This document shows positions 46,055-54,211 of a stretch of 64,000 nucleotides of DNA, one piece after another. This DNA is from Propionispora vibrioides (lineage in GTDB: Bacteria > Bacillota > Negativicutes > Propionisporales > Propionisporaceae), in NCBI RefSeq assembly GCF_900110485.1, contig NZ_FODY01000003.1, positions 124,001-188,000 of the forward strand, in the 5' to 3' direction. Below the pieces are notes generated by a model that ran no database searches, was not told the origin of the DNA, and was given only the letters and a program-made list of their open reading frames with translations. How positions within the stretch are numbered: the stretch's first letter is position 1; each line of letters begins with the position of its first letter. Position numbers and translations under genes: made by a program.

Positions 46055-46843
46055 TTACTCAGGAGACCAAATGGCAGCATCCGGCTTCAGTAACCAGGTA
46101 TGCGCTTCATCGTTAATCCGGTCGGTCCAGGGATTACCGGGCAAATGACGGATCATCCAACAATAATACATGGCATAGCCCGGTGCGGTTACCTGCGGAT
46201 GGACCAGTCCACCCGTTATTAGGGAAAAACTGTTATGCTTAATCTTGAACACATCTTCGCCGATCATTGAGAAACCAAAGCCCTGCGGTTTATCGAAGCG
46301 GTAAAAGTATACTTCCGGCTGCGGATGGTGATGCGGTATATAGCTGGACCATCGCCCCGGATAGTTAATAACCTCACCGACGACTAAATTAGAGTAAGGC
46401 GCGTTGGAATAATCAAACACCGTCCGGACAATCCTAAGCGCCGTTTCGTTCCATACACCCTTGCCAAATTGATCACAGCGGCAGTCTTCCGGTCTATACA
46501 GCTTGCTGTCAAAGGCGGTTTCATTCTTGGTTTTCTGCACAATCATCTCGCAATCGCTGATTGCCAGGATTTCCACTTCCGTATTCCGGGGAATATGAAG
46601 GCACCAGGGGCTTTCGTCGAACAAAGAATGTCTTTCTATAATTTGTTCTTTGCCTTCCCAGCTAATAGCCAGTTTGCCGGATAACAGCAAAAATGCCGTC
46701 TCCTGCTCACTGTCTAAAAACACCTCCGTATCCTCTGCCTTCCAGGAACATAAGCCAATATCCATCAGCATGTTATGCTGTCTATTGGCCGCTTCCGTTA
46801 TCGTATTATACCCATGCTTAACACCGTTCAAATAACCAATCAC
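46055..46843 (-). CDS. iolB: 5-deoxy-glucuronate isomerase
   Basis: 262 residues, cupin-fold enzyme making 2-deoxy-5-keto-gluconate. The metal/substrate motif YIPHHHPQPEVYFYRFDKP and PGYAMYYCWMIRHL are diagnostic. Starts at GTG, overlapping the iolC stop (GTGA), so translation is coupled to iolC. Confidence 0.93.
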   Translation of the reverse strand: MIGYLNGVKHGYNTITEAANRQHNMLMDIGLCSWKAEDTEVFLDSEQETAFLLLSGKLAISWEGKEQIIERHSLFDESPWCLHIPRNTEVEILAISDCEMIVQKTKNETAFDSKLYRPEDCRCDQFGKGVWNETALRIVRTVFDYSNAPYSNLVVGEVINYPGRWSSYIPHHHPQPEVYFYRFDKPQGFGFSMIGEDVFKIKHNSFSLITGGLVHPQVTAPGYAMYYCWMIRHLPGNPWTDRINDEAHTWLLKPDAAIWSPE

Positions 46844-47871
46844 TCTACATCATCTCTCCATCTAATTTCTGTAATGACCTTCTCAGTCCGTTCGGCAATA
46901 AATTTTTGAATATCCGCCGCTTTAGGCATCGCCGCCGAACAACTATGGCTGGCTACCACCATCGATGCGGAAGCCGTGGCAAATTCCAACGCCTTGGGGA
47001 CATCCCAATTCTCCAAAAGTCCGTAGATAAAGGCAGACGCGTAGGCATCGCCGCCGCCGAATGATTTTAACAGCTTAATGGAGAAGGAATCGACTTTATA
47101 CGCCCGCCGGTCGTTGCAATAGGCAATCGAGCCTTTTTTCCCGTATTTGATGATCGCAATTTTATTGCCATAGCCTAAATATTGTTCCGCCAGTTGATGG
47201 CCTTTGACGGTATTTTCTGCCTCCAGAATTTCCATCAGGTCAAATTCTTCGCGGGAGCCGATAATAATATCGCTCATTTTACCGGCCAGCGAGTAGTAGA
47301 CAGAGATTTCTTCTTTGGATTTCCAGGTATAACTGCGGTAGTCAATATCAAAGATAACGATAGTTCCGTGTTTTTTGGCATATTTCATGGCTAGGAAGCA
47401 GGCTTCCCGGGACGGGCTGGTTGCCAAGGCTGTACCTGAGATTAACAGGATTTTTGAGTTTTTAATGTATTCTTCGGACACGTCCTCCGTCGATAGCTGC
47501 AGGTCGGCCACTTGGTTGCGGTACATCAGGATGCGGCTTTCGGTCGGACTGAGTATTTCCGTGAAGGTCAATCCGAGAGACTCGCCATTTTGGGCTGCCG
47601 AAAGCTGCGAGGTGTCGACGCCTTCTTTTTGGAAATAACCTTTGATGAATTGGCCAAATTGGTCATTCGATACTTTGCCCAGGAAACCGACTTTTTTTCC
47701 TAACCGGGCCATGCCTACGGCGATATTGGCCGGTGATCCGCCCAGGTACATGGAAAAGGTGGCTACTTCGTACAGCGGTCGGTGTAGCTCGTTGGGGTTA
47801 AGGTCAATGGTTGCTCTGCCTACGGGGATTATGTCCATAGGTTTTGTGGCATCAAACTGGATGTGATTCAT
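46840..47871 (-). CDS. iolC: 5-dehydro-2-deoxygluconokinase
   Basis: 343 residues, PfkB-family sugar kinase. Substrate motif GGSPANIAVGMARLG near residue 45 and the ATP/anion-hole motif FGGGDAYASAF near residue 270 with the catalytic Asp. It phosphorylates 2-deoxy-5-keto-gluconate. RBS GGAGG 8 bases before ATG; overlaps iolB. Confidence 0.93.
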   Translation of the reverse strand: MNHIQFDATKPMDIIPVGRATIDLNPNELHRPLYEVATFSMYLGGSPANIAVGMARLGKKVGFLGKVSNDQFGQFIKGYFQKEGVDTSQLSAAQNGESLGLTFTEILSPTESRILMYRNQVADLQLSTEDVSEEYIKNSKILLISGTALATSPSREACFLAMKYAKKHGTIVIFDIDYRSYTWKSKEEISVYYSLAGKMSDIIIGSREEFDLMEILEAENTVKGHQLAEQYLGYGNKIAIIKYGKKGSIAYCNDRRAYKVDSFSIKLLKSFGGGDAYASAFIYGLLENWDVPKALEFATASASMVVASHSCSAAMPKAADIQKFIAERTEKVITEIRWRDDVE

Positions 47872-47886
47872 GTCCGGGTTCCTCCT

Positions 47887-48735
47887 TTATTTACACTGGT
47901 TGTTACTGCCGAAAATGCAGATATGTTCTTTGACATTTTCGTACGTTGCCTGCCGTATGGCGTCATGAAGCTGGAAGTAGGTAACTCCCTGGTTATCCGA
48001 GAATATCGCATACATCCGTTTTACGATGCTTTGAAATGAGGCTGTGGCAATATTTACTTTGGAAACACCATGAGTAATGGCTCTTCTAAAGTCGCCGGCT
48101 AACAGGCCGGAACCGCCATGCAGCACCAGCGGCACGGCGACCTGGTCATGAATTTCCTGCAACCGGTCAAACCGCAGGTTAGGCTCGACCTTATATTCTC
48201 CGTGGGCCGTACCGATGGCTACCGCCAGGGCGTGGACCTGAGTCTCGGCGTAGAAGCGTTTTGCGTCTTCTACCGAGGTGATCATGATTTCCACACCGGC
48301 ATAGTCGCCTTCACTGCCGCCGACCTTGCCAATCTCGGCTTCTACCGAAGCGCCGAATTCCGCCGCCAGGGTCATAACTTTCCTGGTTGTCTCTATGTTT
48401 TGGTCCAGGGGACCATGGGAGCCGTCAAACATGACCGAAGAGAAGCCAAGTTCCAACGCCTGCTTGATCAAAGCAAGATCAAAGCCATGGTCGTAGTGCA
48501 CGGCTACCGGAACTTTTGCCGCTTTGGCCGCGGCTACCATCACCGGGCCAATGAGCGGCAGGGGGGAATACCTCAAACGGCCCTCCGCCACTTGAAGGAT
48601 GATCGGCGAGTTAAGTTCTTCCGCCGCTTCTATGGCTCCCATAACCATTTCCATGTTCGCCACGTTGAAAGCGCCAATGCCATACCGCCCGGCTTTTGCT
48701 TGTTTTAGTATTTGCTCCAGTGTAACTAAAGACAT
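47887..48735 (-). CDS. iolJ: Class II aldolase, 6-phospho-5-dehydro-2-deoxygluconate aldolase
   Basis: 282 residues. Zinc class II aldolase: VHYDHGFD with metal His, SSVMFDGSHGPL, GTAHGEYK, LVLHGGSG. It cleaves the iolC product into dihydroxyacetone phosphate and malonate semialdehyde. FbaA/GatY-type specificity cannot be excluded from motifs, but its place next to iolC decides the call. RBS GGAGGAGG. Confidence 0.85.
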   Translation of the reverse strand: MSLVTLEQILKQAKAGRYGIGAFNVANMEMVMGAIEAAEELNSPIILQVAEGRLRYSPLPLIGPVMVAAAKAAKVPVAVHYDHGFDLALIKQALELGFSSVMFDGSHGPLDQNIETTRKVMTLAAEFGASVEAEIGKVGGSEGDYAGVEIMITSVEDAKRFYAETQVHALAVAIGTAHGEYKVEPNLRFDRLQEIHDQVAVPLVLHGGSGLLAGDFRRAITHGVSKVNIATASFQSIVKRMYAIFSDNQGVTYFQLHDAIRQATYENVKEHICIFGSNNQCK

Positions 48736-48785
48736 CTTCCTCCTCCTTTTCTGAGCGCCACTTTATGTTGAATATTTTGTACGGC

Positions 48786-49937
48786 TTACCATAATTGTTT
48801 GTATATTTCCATGATTTGTTCTTTTGTCGGTATTCTAAAGGTGTTGGCCGGGCTGCCGCTGTCCAGGGCATCTTCCGCCATTTTGTTTAGATTCTTGTAA
48901 AACTCTTCTTTATCTATTTTTAATTCCTGGACGGAAGGAACCCCCAGATCCCTGCAAAAATCTGCTACCGCTTCGATAAGCCGGCCAGCCGCTTCCTCCA
49001 CTTTCGCATCAGGCGAACACAGGTTTATCGTCTTGGCAATTTCAGCAAATCTTCTCGTATTTCCCGGCACGGCAAATTCCAGACATTTGGTAAGCAGAAT
49101 GGCATTGGACAAGCCATGAGGTACGTGAAACAAAGCGCCAATCGGACGGCTCAGCCCATGCACCAGGGTAACCGAGGAATTATTAAAGGCAATACCGGCT
49201 TCCAAGGCGGCCAGCGACATTTGATACCGCGCCTCCACATTACCGCCGTCTTTATAGACTACCTTCAAATTATGATAAATACGTTTGACTGCCGACAAGG
49301 CAAACACATCGGATAAAGGCTGCGCCTGCCGGGACGAATAGGCCTCAATGGCATGGGTCAAAGCGTCAATCCCGGTAGCCACGGTCACTTTAGGCGGTGT
49401 CGTCAGGCTAAAGGCCGGGTCAACCACAGCCAACTGGGGCATCAACGCCGGGCCGCGCAACAGCATTTTTACATCCTTTTGGGTATCTGTGATGATCGTA
49501 AACTGAGTAGCCTCCGACCCGGTTCCTGCCGTTGTCGGCACAGCCACGAGATAGGGAATCGGCGTGGTAATCACTTTTTTCAGATAAGAGCTGATTTCCC
49601 CGCCATTGACCGACATGAAGCCAATGGCCTTCGCTGCATCAATCGGACTCCCGCCCCCCAGGGCAATAATAAAATCACATTGCTCGGAGTTAAACAGTTG
49701 AACACCCTTTTTAACCATTTCATCGGTAGGTTCACTGTTTACTTCCGCATACAAACAATAATCAATCCCGGCTTCTTCCAATACGGTGGTTACCTTTTGG
49801 GAATTGCCGATTTGCACCATCATGGCATCAGTCACAAGCAGTGCCTTGGTTCCCTTGCCGCCAATATGCTCTTTCAACTGGCCGATTGCCCCTATTCCTG
49901 ATAAAACTTTAGGTGGCATAAGAAATATTTGATTCAA
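48786..49937 (-). CDS. Iron-containing alcohol dehydrogenase
   Basis: About 384 residues from TTG 49937, 8 bases after AGGGAG. The frame runs on to an ATG at 49973 with no ribosome site. Group III dehydrogenase: GGGSPIDAAKAIGF, TTAGTGSEATQF, metal His residues in ALTHAIEAY, GLSRPIGALFHVPHGLSNA. Probably the first gene of the inositol operon. It could reduce malonate semialdehyde to 3-hydroxypropionate or oxidise the inositol substrate; neither can be read from sequence. Confidence 0.85.
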   Translation of the reverse strand: MNQIFLMPPKVLSGIGAIGQLKEHIGGKGTKALLVTDAMMVQIGNSQKVTTVLEEAGIDYCLYAEVNSEPTDEMVKKGVQLFNSEQCDFIIALGGGSPIDAAKAIGFMSVNGGEISSYLKKVITTPIPYLVAVPTTAGTGSEATQFTIITDTQKDVKMLLRGPALMPQLAVVDPAFSLTTPPKVTVATGIDALTHAIEAYSSRQAQPLSDVFALSAVKRIYHNLKVVYKDGGNVEARYQMSLAALEAGIAFNNSSVTLVHGLSRPIGALFHVPHGLSNAILLTKCLEFAVPGNTRRFAEIAKTINLCSPDAKVEEAAGRLIEAVADFCRDLGVPSVQELKIDKEEFYKNLNKMAEDALDSGSPANTFRIPTKEQIMEIYKQLW

Positions 49938-49995
49938 CCTACTCACTCCCTGTCCATCATTGACTTTTTTCATTTTTGAGTAATTCTTGGTTATA

Positions 49996-50106
49996 TTTTG
50001 ATTACAATATACTACGCAATTATAATGTCTGTCAATTACCTTTTAGATTTTAATAATAATTTATTTACTTGTTGGCAAATACACATAATCAATTAAAGAA
50101 ATAATC
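49996..50106 (-). promoter_or_regulatory. Inositol operon promoter and candidate IolR operators
   Basis: Minus-strand TTGACA (50030-50035), 18 bases, TATATT (50006-50011). The word TTGATTA/TAATCAA recurs: 49999-50005 over the predicted start site, 50086-50092 and 50102-50108 near the divergent regulator. These are candidate IolR sites. Confidence 0.5.
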
Positions 50107-50199
50107 AAAAAATCACCAAAAGTTCATAGCATACACTTGTGCCTTTGTGCATAATCCTTTATAATTAAATTTAATAGATTGATAAGCGAGGCAAAAACA

Positions 50200-50955
50200 A
50201 TGAAATTCAATAGAATTAATGAAATTGAAAAATATGTACAAGAAGTTGAAAACGTATCCTTAGACCACTTATGCGATATGTTTAAAGTCTCTAAGAATAC
50301 CATTCGCCGCGATATCGCCGAATTAGAAAAAAAGGGTTTGATCAAAAAGGTCTATGGCGGTATTACCATAAACTCTAAGAAGAACGTGGAAGTATTTGAA
50401 TCCCGTGAAATTGCCAATCAGGATGCAAAAGAACTTATCGGTAAACTGGCCGGCGATCTTGTCGAAAACGGTGATGTCATTTTTATTGATTCCGGTACTA
50501 CTACGAAACATATTATCCCCTTCCTTAAGGACAAGGAAAATATAACCATCATAACCCCAAATCTTCATGTCATCGTAGCCGCTTTATTCATGCCCAATTT
50601 GCGGGTTATTTCCACCGGCGGCGAACTGTTCCGGGAGGCCTACTCTTTCACCGGCACATCGGCCATCCGTTCCATCGAAAATTACAACATTACCAAAGCC
50701 TTTCTGGCATCGACCGGCATATCCCTGACCAGAGGAGCAACCAACATTTCTCCGTTAGAATCGGAGACTAAAAAACATATTATGGCCAACAGTGCCGTAA
50801 AGGTGTTATTGATTGATCACACCAAGATTAACATCGCCGCTTTAATGACTTACGCGAAACTGGAGGAGTTTGATTATTTTGTTTCCGATCAGCTTCCGCC
50901 CGAAGAATATGTTGAATTTTTCCAATCCCATAACGTCGGTATTCTAACTCCTTGA
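50200..50955 (+). CDS. iolR: DeoR-family repressor, IolR-like
   Basis: 251 residues from ATG 50200, 8 bases after GAGG; the frame extends seven codons further without a ribosome site. N-terminal HTH (VSLDHLCDMFKVSKNTIRRDI, KVYGG) and the DeoR sensor domain (FIDSGTTTKHIIPFL, STGISLTRGATN, LIDHTKI). It closely resembles B. subtilis IolR, which is released by 2-deoxy-5-keto-gluconate 6-phosphate. Divergent from the inositol operon. Confidence 0.88.
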   Translation: MKFNRINEIEKYVQEVENVSLDHLCDMFKVSKNTIRRDIAELEKKGLIKKVYGGITINSKKNVEVFESREIANQDAKELIGKLAGDLVENGDVIFIDSGTTTKHIIPFLKDKENITIITPNLHVIVAALFMPNLRVISTGGELFREAYSFTGTSAIRSIENYNITKAFLASTGISLTRGATNISPLESETKKHIMANSAVKVLLIDHTKINIAALMTYAKLEEFDYFVSDQLPPEEYVEFFQSHNVGILTP

Positions 50956-50990
50956 TTGGTAGCACTTCTTTTACTGTCAAAACATACTAA

Positions 50991-51024
50991 AAAAGCGCAT
51001 GCAGCTTATTGCATGCGCTTTTTC
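50991..51024 (+). terminator. Terminator of iolR
   Basis: Perfect stem AAGCGCATGC / GCATGCGCTT (50993-51002 with 51011-51020), then TTT. Confidence 0.85.
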
Positions 51025-51218
51025 CATTACTTTACTGTAAGAATCTGCTGTTTCCGTCATATTTCTGTCATAGTTTCCTGCTATGCTCCTTGTAGTACTG
51101 TGACAAGCCTAATAAGGATCATGACAAGTACTCTTACTATCCGGCTGCCGCAAGGAGAGTGATATTTCCATAGCATCCCGTAGATTTCCGGTTTATCTAT
51201 TACGAGAGGAGCAGCAGC

Positions 51219-51650
51219 ATGAAAAAACGTTTTGTCAGCGGTCTATTGCTCATTTGCCTGTTATCGGTAACAGCCGTACCTGTCACGCAGGCTTTTAGTT
51301 TAGGAGATATTTTGAAGGTCGGCGGCATCTCCGTCCTCATCAGCAAGTTTGCCGATCCGTTAAACAATTTCATTAATACACTGACCTTCAAGCATGGAGC
51401 CGGCAGCGATTTTGCCACGAAAGTCGTTCCCATTCTCTCCTTAGGCAACGGAGGCTACCTTGGCGCCGCACAGGTAATTGGCTCTCAGGAACTGGTCGAT
51501 CAGACAGAAGCCGTCATTCAAATGGAAGGCGAATTTAACGGCCGCCAGTTCCGGGTAAAAGCGCTTGTCCCGGTTAATGCCAAAAGTGTCACCAATTTCT
51601 CCCGCGTAAATGGGGTAGGCGTCTCTGCCATTATCGACGTCAATATCTAG
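51219..51650 (+). CDS. Small exported protein of unknown function
   Basis: 143 residues with a signal peptide (KKRFVSGLLLICLLSVTAVPVTQA). The mature part is short and Gly/Val-rich (LGDILKVGGISVLISKFADPLNNFINTL ... YLGAAQVIGSQELVDQTEAV), ending in a beta-rich segment. No family recognised. RBS GAGAGGAG before ATG; terminator downstream. No clear functional neighbour. Confidence 0.7.
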   Translation: MKKRFVSGLLLICLLSVTAVPVTQAFSLGDILKVGGISVLISKFADPLNNFINTLTFKHGAGSDFATKVVPILSLGNGGYLGAAQVIGSQELVDQTEAVIQMEGEFNGRQFRVKALVPVNAKSVTNFSRVNGVGVSAIIDVNI

Positions 51651-51832
51651 TCCTTGTGTCACTTAAATACATAGATCATCTTGCAGTTTTTTCCGTCCCA
51701 CTTTGTTGTCGTCGCCTTACATAGGTCCGATAGGTGCGGTTTCTCCGCCTTGGAGGACGAAAAAATTCTGACAAGCCTTTCTTATGATTTAAGTGACGCA
51801 AAGTACCAGTACCTCATCTGCCAGACACATAA

Positions 51833-51883
51833 AATAAGACCGGTGCCGGTTCACCTTATTGGTAAACCGGCACCGGTCTTATT
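51833..51883. terminator. Shared terminator of convergent genes
   Basis: Perfect 19-base stem, AATAAGACCGGTGCCGGTT (51833-51851) with its complement (51865-51883), loop 13 bases, T-rich in both directions. Between the exported protein (+) and the STAS protein (-). Confidence 0.85.
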
Positions 51884-51942
51884 TAGGACTTATTTTTATT
51901 TACAATAATACCGCAATACCGCCATCCGCAGCATACTGCCGG

Positions 51943-52284
51943 CTAGCAAGAAACCTGCTGCAGCTTAAACACCTTGTTCAGATGGGTAATCTCAAACAGT
52001 TCCCGTACAGTTCCCTTCAGGCCCTGCAAAGTGACACTCCCGCCCGAACGCTGCGACAGCTTGTTGATGGCCATCAGCACGCCGATGCCTGAACTGTCAA
52101 TATAATCCAGACTGCTCATATCAATAATATAGGTATTGTAACCGCGGCTGACATAATTGGACAGCTCCTGTCCCAACAGGGCAGCATGATCCTCATACAT
52201 ACAACCTTTCAGTTCCACCAGAATCCGCTCTTGCTGCACTTCAATCTGCCTGTCCAACAGCAATACCCCGCTTTCACTATTCAT
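51943..52284 (-). CDS. STAS-domain protein (anti-sigma factor antagonist type)
   Basis: 113 residues forming one STAS domain: ELKGCMYEDHAALLGQEL, IIDMSSLDYIDSSGIGVL with the Ser that is phosphorylated in SpoIIAA/RsbV proteins, LKGTVRELFEITHLNKVF. Usual partners, an anti-sigma kinase and a phosphatase, are not encoded nearby. The ribosome site is weak. Acts in partner switching if partners exist elsewhere. Confidence 0.8.
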   Translation of the reverse strand: MNSESGVLLLDRQIEVQQERILVELKGCMYEDHAALLGQELSNYVSRGYNTYIIDMSSLDYIDSSGIGVLMAINKLSQRSGGSVTLQGLKGTVRELFEITHLNKVFKLQQVSC

Positions 52285-52409
52285 CCAGGTTTACACCGTT
52301 CAACTTGCCTGAATTTGGAGAATTTGGAAGACACTTTTACAAACTAATTTCTAAACAAAAGCGCCAGATTCCTGCTATATTCCTGAAAATTTTTAAATTT
52401 TTCTCCGAC

Positions 52410-52461
52410 GTTAACTATATGCAGCAGATTAGTTGACAATCATTTGGACATGTCTTACACT
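52410..52461 (+). promoter_or_regulatory. Promoter with probable BirA operator upstream of bioY
   Basis: TTGACA (52433-52438), 17 bases, TACACT (52456-52461). An imperfect inverted repeat GTTAACTA-N12-TAGTTGAC (52410-52437) covers the -35 box; it resembles Gram-positive BirA sites, and the operon starts with a biotin transporter. Confidence 0.65.
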
Positions 52462-52511
52462 TTTTTAGTAACTATCTTACTCAATTGCCCCGAATTTAGG
52501 AGGAATACAGC

Positions 52512-53060
52512 ATGAATAAAAACAAACTAACCGATTTTATTTATGCGGCTATGTTCGCCGCCTTGATTAGTGTATTAGGGTTCCTTTCCATTCCCCTGCC
52601 CTTTAGCCCGGTTCCTGTTACCGGCCAATCTCTGGGGGTTATGCTGGCCGGCAGCATATTGACAGCACGTCAGGCCAATCTGGCCCTGTTGACCTTTCTG
52701 CTGCTCGGCGTTGCCGGCGTACCCGTCTTTGCCGGCGGCACCGCAGGTGTCGGCATCTTGCTCGGTCCCCGCGGCGGATATCTGCTGGGTTTTTGGGCAG
52801 CAGCCATCCTGATTGCCTTCATGCGGCGCCAAAACGGTAAGCTGTGGCATCTGGCGGCCGCCAATATCGCCGGCGGAATCGGTCTTGTTTATATTCTGGG
52901 CGTATGCTGGCTAAGCACGGTTACCGGTATGCCTTTAGCCAAGGCCATAACCGTAGGTGCCCTGCCATACATCCCAGGCGATCTGTTCAAAGTAATTATC
53001 GCCACCCTGGTGGGTTCCGCCGTTGCCAGGCATTTACCCGGAGCTAAGGCAACATCATGA
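52512..53060 (+). CDS. bioY: Biotin transporter BioY
   Basis: 182 residues, hydrophobic, S-component of an ECF-type biotin transporter. Family features: LGFLSIPLPFSPVPVTGQ near the N-terminus, RGGYLLGF, YIPGDLFKVIIA near the C-terminus. RBS AGGAGGAAT. Overlaps the thiolase gene by four bases. A BirA-type operator lies upstream. Confidence 0.94.
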   Translation: MNKNKLTDFIYAAMFAALISVLGFLSIPLPFSPVPVTGQSLGVMLAGSILTARQANLALLTFLLLGVAGVPVFAGGTAGVGILLGPRGGYLLGFWAAAILIAFMRRQNGKLWHLAAANIAGGIGLVYILGVCWLSTVTGMPLAKAITVGALPYIPGDLFKVIIATLVGSAVARHLPGAKATS

Positions 53061-54211
53061 ATACCGTCTATCTCATTGGCGGCTGCCGAACTCCCATCGG
53101 CAAGACAGGCGGCAGACTAAAACAGTTTCTGCCGGAGAAACTGGCTGCTGCCGTATTACATAACACACTTGCTGCCTATCATTTATCACCGGCCGCCATC
53201 AACCAAGTTATTTTAGGAAACGCTGTAGGCCCTGGCGGCAATATCGCCAGGGTTTCTGTGCTGGAGGCCGGCTGGCCCTATGCCATCCCCGCCTTGACCG
53301 TAGATGCTCAGTGCGGCTCCGGCCTGAGTGCCATTCATTTGGCTTGCAGCCAAATCCGCGCCGGCGAGGCCGACCTGATTCTGGCCGGCGGCCTGGAAAG
53401 TACCAGCCTGGCTCCCAAAAGGCAGTTCCATCCTGCCGATCCGCGTTTCACAGGCCCTGATGACTTTTATGAACAGGCCCCCTTTTCACCACCTACGGTC
53501 GGCAATCCTTCCGTAGGAGAAGCGGCAGAAAATCTGGCGGAGCAACTGAACATTTCCCGGGAAGCTATGGATCGCTGGGCCTGGGAAAGCCATCAGAAGG
53601 CCGCCCGCACCCAGAGCAAAAGACTGCTAGCCGACATCATCGTTCCCGTCAACCAAAAAGACCAGCTCATCCGGGACGATGAATGCATTCGTCCGTCCTT
53701 AACCCCGCGCCTGCTTGCCAGAATGCCGGCGGTATTTCGACCGGACGGCCGTATTACCGCCGGCAATACCTGTCTAAAACATGACGGCGCCGCCGTCATC
53801 CTGTTAGCTTCCGAACAGGCGTTACGCAATTACCGGTTAAAGCCGCAGGCCGTCCTGACGGCTCATGCTACCTGCGGCTATGATCCCAACCTCTTTCCTT
53901 TATCCCCGGTGGCCGCTATAGGAAAGTTACTGGCCGCCAGCGGCCTGCCGCTGGAAGCCATTGATTCGGTGGAAATCAACGAAGCCTTTGCCGTCAAAAT
54001 ACTGGCCTGTTGCCAGGCACTTGACCTGCCCCTGGAAAAAGTAAACCGTCTGGGCGGCGCCTTGGCCTACGGCCATCCTTACGGGGCCTCGGGGGCTATT
54101 ATCTTGCTGCATCTGGTAAAGGCACTGCAGCAAACCGAGGGGCGCTACGGCATTGCCGCCATCGGAGCGGTCGGCGGTCTGGGCACGGCCACCCTGCTGG
54201 AAAGGTGCTGA
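53057..54211 (+). CDS. Thiolase (acetyl-CoA acetyltransferase family), YhfS-like
   Basis: 384 residues. Nucleophilic Cys86 in DAQCGSGLSAI, NEAFAV, His in GHPYGASGA, and a short final ATLLERC that lacks the usual second catalytic Cys context CxGxG, where the sequence reads GAVGGLGTA. So one typical active-site Cys position appears altered. Coupled to bioY by an ATGA overlap. B. subtilis has the same trio (yhfS, yhfT and bioY/yhfU), so a biotin-related acyl function is likely. Confidence 0.85.
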   Translation: MNTVYLIGGCRTPIGKTGGRLKQFLPEKLAAAVLHNTLAAYHLSPAAINQVILGNAVGPGGNIARVSVLEAGWPYAIPALTVDAQCGSGLSAIHLACSQIRAGEADLILAGGLESTSLAPKRQFHPADPRFTGPDDFYEQAPFSPPTVGNPSVGEAAENLAEQLNISREAMDRWAWESHQKAARTQSKRLLADIIVPVNQKDQLIRDDECIRPSLTPRLLARMPAVFRPDGRITAGNTCLKHDGAAVILLASEQALRNYRLKPQAVLTAHATCGYDPNLFPLSPVAAIGKLLAASGLPLEAIDSVEINEAFAVKILACCQALDLPLEKVNRLGGALAYGHPYGASGAIILLHLVKALQQTEGRYGIAAIGAVGGLGTATLLERC

